A stretch of DNA of 64,000 bases, taken from Erythrocercus mccallii. Taxonomy: Eukaryota; Chordata; Aves; Passeriformes; Dicruridae. Shown one piece after another: positions 10,960-20,740 of this stretch. The stretch lies in assembly GCA_013397435.1 (NCBI GenBank), contig VZRG01000276.1:434001-498000 (forward strand), written 5' to 3'. The translations under genes were made by a program, and so were the position numbers. The notes below the pieces were generated by a model. The model had not been told where the DNA came from. It saw nothing but the letters and a program-made list of their open reading frames with translations, and searched no databases. Numbering within the stretch: the stretch's first letter is position 1; each line of letters opens with the position of its first letter.

Positions 10960-11767
10960 TGCTTCCAACAATCCTTTTCTACCAATGAGGTAGTAAGACC
11001 AGTGGATGAAACTGAAAGAAACCCAGCCATTTATTGCCAAGAGTGCCAACAATGCATGGGAAAAAATGGTGAACAAATGCTAGATATTGAATTGTCAAAC
11101 CCCCCTCCCTCTGCTTACACACAGCCACACCAGAATAAAAAAATCCTAAATGCTAGGGAAGGAGAAAAAAACCACCCCACAATGGCTGCAATGTGGTGTG
11201 GAGGAGAAAAAAAAATAGTGCCGGCTCCTGTCTCAGGGAATGAAAAAACCAAAGAGTTCTCACAGCAGCTCAGGCAAAACCAGATGGGAACCTGGTGAAT
11301 CTCTGACGTTTGGCTCCTCTTCACAGCAGATGAAGCTGGTGTATTTATAGTGTCCTTTCTTTCACTGGGTTGGCTTTTCTGAGATCTGGAGCCTGGATGG
11401 AGCAGCTCCTTGTCACCCCACCAGTCCCTCGCTTCTAGCGTCAATTGCTCTCTCATGCCTCAGACCAAACCAAACTGAAGAGTTCAGGAAAAAGCAAAAG
11501 CCACTGAAAGATTGCTGCCACAGTCTCCAAGGCCGGGGAAAGGAAAAAAAACCCTTCTCCCCTAAGCTAGCAAAAACCTCAAGCTAGCTAAGCAGCAGTG
11601 TAACACCATCACAGGGCACCATCGATGCCTGAGAGGGAGGCTTTGGAAAAGCCCGGGCAACATTCCCAAGGCTCCCTGCTCCCACAGAAAGCCACAGCAA
11701 CCATTTCTGGGCATATGGCAGACAACCAGGGAATAGAAACCCTGCCCAAGTCAATCAGTGATTTTCA
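10960..11767 (-). repeat. LTR-like flank, copy B (5' LTR if minus-sense)
   Basis: This copy aligns with 6136-6882 in the same orientation. It keeps both a TATA box on the minus strand (TATAAATA, 11342-11349) and AATAAA (11030-11035, in GGCAATAAATGGC). Its low-coordinate end is TGCTTCCAACAATCC, matching TGTTTCAGCAATCC of copy A. The high-coordinate end is uncertain between 11757 and 11767, because similarity to copy A fades after CCAAG at about 11750. The 125-codon and 113-codon frames inside it are on opposite strands and have no recognised protein. Confidence 0.6.
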
Positions 11768-13642
11768 AGACGAGAGCATTGTTTTCTATAGTAGATCACT
11801 TGCACCTCTTCTCTGTTAAGGAATGAATACTTGGAATTGTTTTCCTTGTCTCTCTTTAGGCCTGTTACCTAAATGAATATATCATATGGATTGTCATTTT
11901 ATACTTATTTTAAAGCCTGGTTTTTTAATGATGAGCTGTGGATCACTGGGTAAGCATTAGATATTAATCTTCTGAGAATTTTTGTAATATAGTAATCTCA
12001 GAGATGCTATTGGGTATTTCGTGGGTACCATCTGTCAGGAATTATAAAGCAATGAGGTTTGTTTTTTTTCCCTAATGCATCCTATGAAATACCTGGATGA
12101 AACTGAAGCTTCCAAAAGCAAGACAACTAAACACTTACAGTAAAAATTTTGCCAAGAAATGTACTGTGATGAAGCATAAGAAACATTAATATTCAGTGTC
12201 TGGAGATTTGCTAAAAGTTGTCAAAAAAGGCATTCACACTCATAAAGTTATTCAAATAGTTAATAGGGTTCAGTTTTGTGGTTTTCTTTTAATTAAACAC
12301 TGTGGTCTCTCTCCTAATCATCTGAAACAGTAAATTACTCCCACATTTTACGTCTTGATTTTAATTTTTAATTATCTGGTTTTGTTAACTATCTGTGTTT
12401 TGAAGTCAGAGGATGAAAATTTCCAGAGGTACAATCACCAGGCTGATTCATGATGCACAGTAATGGTGACATCATGGGATTTGTCTTCACCTATTTTGTT
12501 AATACTATTACATAAATGGATTTGTTTTAAATCACAACCATTGAAGTTTCTTGAAACTGAAAACCAACTGATTACACTGCAATATTCCTGTAACTTGATC
12601 TAAAGATGATTTTGCTGAGCACACAAAATGTTAAGTAATAGAATGAAAAGGAGCCTGAAACATTTTGCTGGACAACAAACAATATTAAAAAAATAATTCC
12701 ACCGTGGCTTTTGAACTTAGAGTGCTTCTTTCATGGTAATATAATATTCCATTAATAGCAATAGAGCAGATAGATAAATGGAATCTTTTAATGTTGCTCA
12801 AATAACAGTTCTTATCAAAATGCAGTCTGAGCTAGTGAAACATTTGCAATACAGAGAAAGTTCAGACATACAAAAAAAATCTTAAATGAGAGATTTTTAA
12901 TGCTTGGCAGGGCTAATGCTAATTATTAATGCTAATTATAAAGTTTTTACTACCTAAACAAATCCTTCTTATTTTATTGCAGATAATACCTATTAAATCT
13001 AGTTAACATAGTCTAAGATTTGTAGGGTGATAAACTTAGTAGTACCTACAAAAATAAGAGAATAGGGAAAGTCTAAAGACACAGGAATGAAACTGTGAGG
13101 CTTCTGAAGGTCAGTATAGGAGAAAAGTATCCTACAGTTTTCAGTTACGCTCCTGTTTTCCCTCTCCTACCCATAACACTTTGGCAAATTAATCATAGCA
13201 GGGCTCTAGAAGTGATCCTTGAATATGTGGCATGCTAGTTTACTGTGCTGAGCTTGTTTCAGCATGTTTGAAAAAATATTTTCATCTTCCTAAGTGCCAA
13301 GAAGGGTCAATTTTAGTTCAGTGGATAATTTAAGGTTTAATTTAACTGAGGAGTAGTTTGAAGATATGCATCTTTTTGTTATGCAAGAGTTTATGTGTTC
13401 TTGTTGGACAAAATAAAATTAAGGAAGTACGCAATGGCAGCAAATGTCTCAATTCTTGTGGCAGGACTAATTCTGTATGTTAAGTTGTATTATTGCCCAA
13501 CAGAAAGAAAAATATCTGTCAATCGCTAGGGTTAAAGCTGGATGCTGAAAGAAGAATTTCTGCAGAGAGAGAAATAAGCAGTAAAGAAACTGAGATATAT
13601 TGTGAGTAAATCAAGAAATATGAACAGGCTACTTGGTAATGT
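11768..13642. other. AT-rich sequence, nothing recognised
   Basis: No open frame of note, no transposon and no RNA gene was recognised. A good splice-acceptor look-alike ending at about 12981 (TTCTTATTTTATTGCAG) is followed by stops in all frames within a few codons and has no donor. Confidence 0.6.
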
Positions 13643-13647
13643 CCTAG

Positions 13648-14720
13648 AGTATAGGTTTGGCACAGCCTGGTTTTAGGTAGTAGGGGGGTCACAAATATGT
13701 CTCTTGTGAGAAGCTGCTAGAAGCTTCCACCATGTCCAGTAGAGCAAATGGCTGATGTCTCTGAAGATGGACATGCTGCTGGCCAAAACTGGGCCAATAA
13801 GAGAGGCTGGTAACACCTCTGTGATGACATATTTAAGAAGAAAATAAAAATAAAAGTTTTGCTTTGAGTCAGAGAAGAGGAGGAGGTGAGGACATGTGAG
13901 GGAAACAACATGGAGGCAGGAAGGTCAGTGGAGAAGGAGGGGGAGGAGGTGCTCCAGGCACTGGAGCTGAGATTCGTCTGCAGGCTGTGGTGAAACCATG
14001 GTGCAGCAGCTGTGCCCCTGCAGCCTGTGGGGATCCACAGGGAATGCAGAGATCCACCTACAGCCTGTGGGGAGGTGCCCATGCTGGAGCAGGTGGATTC
14101 CTGGAGGAGGCTGTCATTCAGTGGAAGATTCCGTGGAGAGAGAGGGCCCTGCTGCCAGGCTGGAGCAGCCTGTCCTTACAGGACTGCACCCCATGGAAGA
14201 GTGACCCATGCTACAGCAGTTTTGGGAGGAACGTCTGCCTGTGGGGGGAATTCACATTTGCAGCAGGTGAGGTCTGGCTGCTACTCATGGGAGGAGAAGT
14301 TCATCATGCCAGAGAAGTTCATGGAGAACTGCCACCTGTGGGAGGGATCCATGGCCTTACAGGGGAAGGACTCCTGTCCTGGAGCAGTGGAAGGAAAACT
14401 TGGTGATGAACTGACCAAAACCCCCGTGCTCTGAATCCTTAGCACTGTTGGTGGGAAAGAGAGAGGGGCTGGAGGGGAAAGAGTGTTTTGAGGGCTTATT
14501 TTACTTCTCATTATCCTCCTCTGATTCTGTTAGCAATAAATTTCACTTTGTAACTAAAGCTGAGCCTGTTTTGCCCTTGAAATATTTCTCCCCATCCTTA
14601 TCTCACTCATGAAGTTGTTAACTTTTTTCCCTTTTCCCTCCTTTGCCCAGCTGAAGCAGTAGAAGGTGAATGAGTGACTCTCGTGGGTGCCTGGTGCTGG
14701 GCCAGTGTCAAACCGTCACA
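13648..14720 (+). mobile_element. Solo LTR, avian endogenous-retrovirus type, 1073 bp
   Basis: Identical CCTAG flanks at 13643-13647 and 14721-14725 define a 5-bp target duplication. The element begins near GGTTTGGCACAGCCTGG and ends AAACCGTCACA, resembling a long LTR type common in birds (probably ERVL-like, from memory). A TATTTAAG box lies at 13830-13837 and AATAAA at 14535-14540. The middle contains repeated CTGCAGCCTGTGGGGA-like phrases, and the open frames there (about 140 codons on both strands) come from this GC-richer, stop-poor sequence. The first bases have decayed from the expected TG start. No retroviral gene is attached. Confidence 0.85.
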
Positions 14721-15310
14721 CCTAGTTTTCAGAACTTGTTTACAACAAATTGAAGAAATAAGTTTTCGGCAACTTGAACTAATTATTTTTTAATGGTGAG
14801 ATTGTGATTGCTATGATTGTTTAACCCTATAACATTAGCTTAATGAAATTTACTTTTTTTATTTCATAAAAATACTGTACTTAAGAACGCTATATCCATT
14901 GAAGTAACTCATCCTTGTACTTACAGCTGATGCACAAATAAAAGTACAAACAGTAGAATTTATATTAATGATGCTTTTAGCAATGGAAATAGAATCTCTT
15001 TGCATGGACTGAAAACTTATGACTACTAAGTAAACTTACATTGACAAAACCAGAATTTCCTTTTTTTTCCTATATATAGAATTTGGCTTTGTAGAGAAAT
15101 AGAAAGTCACATATCACATGCTGAAATTGGGAAAAATTTAGTTAAACCACTTAAAAAATACTTAAATATTAATCAGCTCTTTCTCAAAAAAACTCCAACC
15201 CCAAAAAACAAACAAAAACCTCCAAACTACCAAAACAACTTCAAAGCAAAATACCCAAGCCCACACAACTATTTCATTCAAAATAAATGAGAAATTCTTA
15301 GGAACGCAGG

Positions 15311-15800
15311 TGTGTTACCTTCCCCTGCTCTTTTCGGGCCCGGCTAGCAGCTGCAGGAGCTGAGGGCAACATTCCTCTGGGTCCAGGAAGGAAGGGGAGG
15401 TACAAGAGCCTTACCGGAGCTTTTGGGGAGAGGTTTTCTTGGTTCTTCAACAGCTAAAGGCAGCATACAAGCAGGCAAGACACGACATTCTGAGGATGTT
15501 GATTAGGTGAGGTTTATTCGGGGGTCCCACACCGGGAGGGAGCATGGCTCCCACAGGAGAGAGCAAGAGGCAGGCACGGCAGAGAGAGCCAGAGAGAGTT
15601 AACTCCTCGTGCATCAAAGAGAGTTCCAGGGAGGGGGCAGATCCACGGCTTGGGCCAATGGGATGCTGAAGGTAGGAGGGGTTGAGTAAACCAGTAAGGC
15701 ATCGAGGATGAGGTGATGGACACGGGTTACAATGGATGACAACTTAGGGGAGGGTTACAACTTAGAAATGAACTATACATTTTTTGGGGGTGAACAGAAC
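15311..15800 (-). mobile_element. Minus-strand LTR, probable, ends approximate
   Basis: Read on the minus strand, this GC-richer block has GGGACCCCCGAATAAACC with AATAAA at 15513-15518, followed by about 200 bp of U5-like sequence ending GGTAACACA at 15311. Upstream U3-like sequence includes two copies of a GGGTTACA-containing motif (15724-15759). This organisation is typical of a retroviral LTR. No target duplication could be matched, so the right end is a guess between about 15731 and 15830. A polyadenylation signal and composition change are visible, but a TATA box is not. Confidence 0.6.
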
Positions 15801-17090
15801 AATCATTTAAGAAAAATGAATCACCACACGGTGCTATTGTGTACATTTTTTTCCTATGGAGTTGTAAAAATGCATGCAGAAATAGAATTTGACAATTCTT
15901 CTGTTTAGAAAGTTAATAATGTCTGTCTTCTACCTTTGATAATACAGTGATCTAGATGTGAATTAACCCTGTTTTATCTTGCTATGCCACAAACATGTAT
16001 ATACTGTTGTTCCCATGTGCATATACAATTCTCTTCGTTCTTCTACAAACTCTCTTTAGTCATGTAATAATCTTACTAATTTTTTTTCAATTCTTATTGA
16101 AGTTTTGTTACTCGATTTTAGAAGTTTTTTTTAGAAATAACCTTAGAACCTGGGAAAATTCTTGGTCACCAGAAATCCAGAGGGACTAGAGGTGGGTCTT
16201 TTTAAAAGCATAGCCAGCCATTTGAAACTTAATTCTGTAACTATATTACAGGTTTCTGATTATTTTCAGTCTCCCATGGGCACTACTAGCTTGTAAACAG
16301 TTCATAATCTCATTATAAAACAGGGTTAGCAGGAGACCAGGAAGATCTGACAGTTAAATCAGAATTCCCATTCACATCCTGATGCACATGTATCGCTTTG
16401 CAGAGGAGATTTCTTTGGTGCTGCAAAGCAAGTTCACTGGCTGCCGTGTAGGACACTTTCCCTTGCTGAGTATGCAGGCAACATTTTCCTGGTCATCAGA
16501 AGAATGAAGCAAACCTGATTAGATTTGTTCTCAGTCTGGGAGCAGGAAATTAACTTTGAAAATGATTTAAATGTCTTGCCTGGGGAGGGCCTTTTGCCAC
16601 TTTGAATGCAATAGTTCAATTTGACAGAGCTCTCTGCCAGATTCTAAGGTATAATAGGTAGGTGTAAGGGATGAAAATGAAGTGGTGCCTTTGGATTTAT
16701 ATTAGCTGAACATTTATATTTAGTTTGTTGAGTGGCTTTTTTCTGCTATTATCAGAAAAACTCTGTTTTGAAGGGCAATTCTTGTAAAGAGGCTTATGGC
16801 TACATTAATGTGCAGTCAATCATATTTGAGGAAGGACACCTGACTGAAGACTTGATGCTCCACATTGTTTTGGGGCTTTTCACTTTTGACAAGCTTTAGT
16901 CTGATTGCATGGACTGAATGCTTTCCCTCATGTTTCTGTGTTTCCATCATAGACAGAGGCAGACAGCATTCAGAATTGCTTAATTCATGTTCAGGCACAG
17001 AAATATTTTGTTTAACTACATTCACTATATTCCCATGCAACATGCCAGTTGTGATTAATAAGCAGTACCCAAAGAAAAAGAAAGTATAAT
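15801..17090. other. AT-rich sequence, nothing recognised
   Basis: No gene or transposon was recognised. Frames of 60-75 codons occur on both strands, including overlapping frames at 16816-17089, without splice sites or family features. Confidence 0.55.
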
Positions 17091-18307
17091 CACAGAATCA
17101 TAGAATAGTTTGGGTTTGAAGGGACCTTTAGAGGTCATCTAGTCCAACACTTATGTACATTCAGTTTCTTCAGCTAGTCATGAACCTGATCTAGTCTTAC
17201 AGTGGGAAGTACTTTGCTCCCTCAGTTCCCATCCTGCTGTCCATCCTCTTGAGAGGTGTGGAGAGAGGTTGCTCTTGAAGAAAAAAGCTTACCACAGCCT
17301 TCTTGTTTGCAGTTTGTCAGTCTTGTTGATCTGATGGGCTATACTTACTTTGACCTTCCTTTTCACTCTGACATACCTATAGAAGCCCTTCTTGTTACTC
17401 TGCATCCCTTGCCAGGTTCAGCTCCGTCCACATCTTGGCCTTCCTGACATCTTGGCCTTCCCTACATAATCAAGCAGCATTCCTATACTATTCCCAGAAT
17501 AATTGTCCGTGCTTTCATTGTCTATTTTGTTCTTGCCCTTTGAACCAGCAAGCCTCAAATCAGCCATGCCAATCTCTTGCATTTCTTGTCTGATTTCTTA
17601 TAGCTGAGGATCCAGAGCTTTTGCACTCTATGGAAAGCATCACCGAAGATCTGCCAGCTCTGTTCTGCTCCCTTATCCTGAAGACATTTTCTCATTAATG
17701 CCTATTCACTAGGTCCTTGAACATCTGGAAATTTGCTTTCCTAAAATTCAGGGTTATGACTTTGCTCTTCACATGGCTCCTATCCCTCAGGGCTGTGAAT
17801 TCCACCACTGCACTATCACTGTGGCCCAGGCTGCCTCCAGTCTTGTGAGTGAGCCCCAGTTAGCTCACTTACATTTGTGACCATCCCCTCTAGTAAGACT
17901 ATTATCTGACTTAGGAAGTTATTCTCCATGCTTTCCAGGAGTCTCCTGGATTGCCTATAGCTCTTTGTGCAACTTTCCCAGCAGATGCTGGGGTGGTTGA
18001 AGCCCCCTGGGAGGACAAGACCCTGTGAGCATGATGCCTCCTGTAGCTGCAGCAAGAAGGCTTCATCAGTAGGGTTCCCTGGACAGACATCAGACACAAG
18101 GTTCCCTTTGTTACTTCTGTCTCAATTTCTTACCCACAAGCTTTCAACCTGCTTGGAGCTATTCCTCATGGACAGCTCTTCACAGCATATCTATTTCTTG
18201 ATGCAGAGGGCAAACTCTTCACCCTTCTTTCCTCTCCTGAGTCTTCTGAACAGTCTGTAGCTGTTGGTAGCCACATTCCTGTCATAGAATTCATCTCATC
18301 AAGTTTT
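17091..18307 (-). mobile_element. CR1 LINE fragment: endonuclease and linker joined to a 3' tail
   Basis: On the minus strand, 17816-18300 encodes decayed pieces of the CR1 ORF2 endonuclease. The frame at 17816-18097 contains GGFNHPSICWE, where the family has GDFNHP, then YRQSRRLLES and NNFLSQII. The catalytic Asp of the GDFN motif is lost. Sequence at about 17500-17800 matches the post-endonuclease linker, for example AGATCTGCCAGCTCTGTTCT. The low-coordinate end carries the CR1 3' signature (ATCATAGAATAGTTTGGGTT, near 17098). The reverse-transcriptase region, normally more than 1 kb, is missing between linker and tail, so this is an internally deleted or chimeric copy. Stops and frameshifts show it is dead. 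Confidence 0.8.
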
Positions 18308-18919
18308 TGATGCCTTTCCCTTGGTCTTAGAAATTAAGAGCCAGACATACTTAAGGGATAAATGGTTTTTACCTCGGTATTTAATAAGGATCCTTATGGT
18401 GCACCACTTCGCCAATGTAAAATGTGCAGAAATGCACACACACAATATATTGGGTATACAATTTATAGACCTTACAAATGAACATATCTAACAAAGATGC
18501 CCCAATGAGAGGCTTGAATGAATAGCATGATATCCTCCCATCCCAAGGAATTCCCCCCTGGATGGCACAAATCTTTAGTTTACGGGATTATTCTAGAGGG
18601 GACCTTTGTTTCCCAAGATAGCATAGGGCTTTCTGGCCTCCAACTGCAAGGCCTCTAGGATGTTTGGTCTCCTGGCCTAACAGAATGCTAGGACTCTGCT
18701 AAGTTATCAGACTTAAGAAATTACAAGTATGCATGCTAGGTCGTAGGTAGTGTAAGAGCAGGTAATGCTTTGTGTGAGATATGAAATTAGATAAAACTAG
18801 GGTTTTTTTGGCAAATGTCCTGATAGCTTTGGTCAAGTTAAGCTTAAATCCTCTTTACCTTCTGACATAGTGCTGTGATCCTCTGAAAGACAAGGTGGGA
18901 GTGATAATATTTGGCATCA
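18308..18919 (-). mobile_element. Probable solo LTR beside CR1 sequence
   Basis: A perfect 7-bp inverted terminal repeat, TGATGCC at 18308-18314 and GGCATCA at 18913-18919, bounds 612 bp. On the minus strand there is a TATA box (CTATAAA, about 18462-18468) and an ATTAAA polyadenylation-like signal (18380-18385) about 80 bp later, with GTGGTGCACC between them. CR1-like sequence lies on both sides. No target duplication matches (AGTTTT against CTATAT), so the exact ends are tentative. Confidence 0.5.
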
Positions 18920-18929
18920 CTATATTTGG

Positions 18930-18990
18930 AGTAATTTAGGTTGTATAAGACCTTTAAGATCATTGAGTCCAACCATCTGCCTCCTTGCAT
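18930..18990 (-). mobile_element. Short CR1 3'-end remnant
   Basis: TTTAGGTTGTATAAGACC, followed by TTTAAGATCATTGAGTCC and AACC, is the conserved 3' untranslated signature of CR1 elements in minus orientation. Similarity fades within about 60 bp. It could be the tail of the CR1 copy interrupted by the neighbouring LTR or an independent insertion. Confidence 0.65.
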
Positions 18991-20082
18991 ATCCTGAAAC
19001 TCCTTGCAGATTCAAAGAAAGAGAAATTTTACTTGTGGGTTTTGTGTCAGTTTTGTTGGGTTTTGTGGTTTTTTTTGTTGTTGTTTTTTAAACAAATTTA
19101 TGTATTCTCTTCTAGAATGTGAAGATATAAGAATTAAAGGAATTGACTAAGAATTCATCCTGAAGTGAAGGAAATGAGTCCTCCACTTGTAGAGCAGCTT
19201 GCATGAAAACTCCAGTGAGGAATGAGAGATAAGATGCACAGCTCCTTAGTATTCCTACTTGTAATGAAGACGGTGTCATACTTTTTTGGAGTTGGCACTT
19301 TTTGATGTCTAATTCTCTGGGTATAGTGTGGAGGATTGTAGCTAAAATTAAGTGGAATTTCACTAGACTCCTAATAGCTGAGGCTGAAATCTTCCATTGC
19401 AGCAGTCATGTTCCCTCATGAATGTAGCTGTGAATTCCAAAATGTATCAGATAATTTCTTGGTTCTCTGACAACGTGAATCATCATTGTCTTCAGTATTT
19501 ATCTATCATTTGCTTAATTCCACAATTTGTTAGAGAAATGCAGTCTCTGAGATATGTTCTCAGTTAGATCAAAATTAAATGGAAAGTATATAGACCAAAT
19601 TTACAGTCAGACTGCACCAGTTATTTGTCTGAAGTGCCAATGACTTATGAATAAGTTAATCTGAGACTGTAAAGGTTTAGGTAGCAGAAATACCAGATGC
19701 AGCTATAATATGAAGAGTGAGATGGCAAGTTTAACAGCAACAATAACAAGCCAAATACTGTTATGGTAAAGCACCATGAAGTTCAAAGAGGACAGCCAAA
19801 CACAACACTTTCCACTAACATCAGAAACGAGATGTTGAACCAAATGCTTCTTCTTGGTGACAGTCCTGATTGGCAGCAGTATGAGAGCTGTAAGGGAGAA
19901 AGCAGTCATTAGACATGAGGTGAAGAGGTGTCTTGTAAGACAGGAGAGCAGGGAGATGACATAGAAGGGTCTTTATCCACTTGTTGCTTCAAAAATCAGA
20001 GGAAGGCTTATCAAAATATATTTGTACACAAAGGTGTCTTGAGGACAGAAGGAAATATTACCTGAGCATTTGCTTTTTGTTG
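18991..20082. other. AT-rich sequence, no gene recognised
   Basis: No coding region or transposon was recognised. A T/G-rich low-complexity stretch lies at about 19038-19090. The two minus-strand frames of 83 and 68 codons have no supporting context. Confidence 0.55.
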
Positions 20083-20087
20083 ATTAC

Positions 20088-20735
20088 TGTTGTAGGGTGA
20101 CTTTATGATGCCTGTATCCCCAATCGTCTGTTCTGTTGGTGCTGTATACTGAGTCCTGTACCTTTAAGACTGATTCTGAGCGTGAACCAGGGAAAGAAGA
20201 AGTGCAGAGTTTGTTTTGAGAGAACAGCCTGACTCCTCCACATTCCTCACTCCTGACTCTGTGTTCATGTCCGGCACAGACAGCGGCGGGTCAAAGATCT
20301 CCTGTGCTTTTAGTTAGTTTAGCTAGCTGAGGCAGAGAAGTTCCCTGGACTGTTTTTTTCTTCCTTTTCTTGAGACTGTTTAAATCTGCTCTGGACTGAA
20401 AAACCCAGAGGAGCACCAAGGGCTCGCACCTGCGGCCCACCGGGCCTGGACCTCCAGAAGAACTAAAAGACTGAGCTACACCCACGGCAAGGACTTTCTC
20501 AGTTTGCCATCTCTCTTCAGAGCAGCAAGAGGTTTTATTGTTTCATTATTCATTTTATTGTTTTATATTATTCATTCTTTTTACCTGTAAGTATCTTTGC
20601 TAAATAAATAGCTTTTGCCACTTTTCTCTGAGGAAGTTACTTCCCCAGAGTGGCAGGGGAGAGGGGCCATTTAGGTTTGCTTTCCAGAGGAACCCCTTTG
20701 GAGGTTTCCTCCCAAATTTGCCCTAAACCAAAACA
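20088..20735 (+). mobile_element. Solo LTR, same family as the one at 9335-9991
   Basis: Identical ATTAC flanks (20083-20087 and 20736-20740) give a perfect 5-bp target duplication around a 648-bp element. It starts TGTTGTAGGGTGACTTTATG and ends CCCTAAACCAAAACA. AATAAA lies at 20603-20608. Shared landmarks with the 9335-9991 copy (in reverse) are GGGTGACTTTA, TGTATCCCC, TGTACCTTTAAG, CCACCGGGCC and CCCAAATTTGCCCTAAAC (one A longer there). There are no internal genes. The GC-richer middle gives a short minus-strand frame that is not a gene. Confidence 0.88.
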
Positions 20736-20740
20736 ATTAC

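Larger units (their letters stand above)
6136..11767 (-). mobile_element. Putative non-autonomous LTR element with telomere-like tandem-repeat interior
   Basis: Two diverged direct copies of an LTR-like sequence (6136-6882 and 10960 to about 11767) flank an interior made of about 16 tandem units carrying CCCTAA motifs. In the minus orientation the copy at higher coordinates would be the 5' LTR. It has a TATA box (TATAAATA, 11342-11349) and AATAAA (11030-11035). The other copy keeps AATAAA (6201-6206) but has lost the TATA box. No gag, pol or env remnant, convincing primer-binding site or polypurine tract was seen, and no target duplication is clear (TAAAG on the left). The interior G-rich strand is the sense strand of the LTRs. 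An alternative is two separate same-family insertions flanking a satellite. The architecture should be compared with non-autonomous avian LTR families, which I could not check. Confidence 0.55.

Noticed and set aside
13987..14434. Overlapping 140-codon frames as genes
   Set aside because: They lie entirely inside the LTR defined by CCTAG duplications and are open in several frames because of low stop density.
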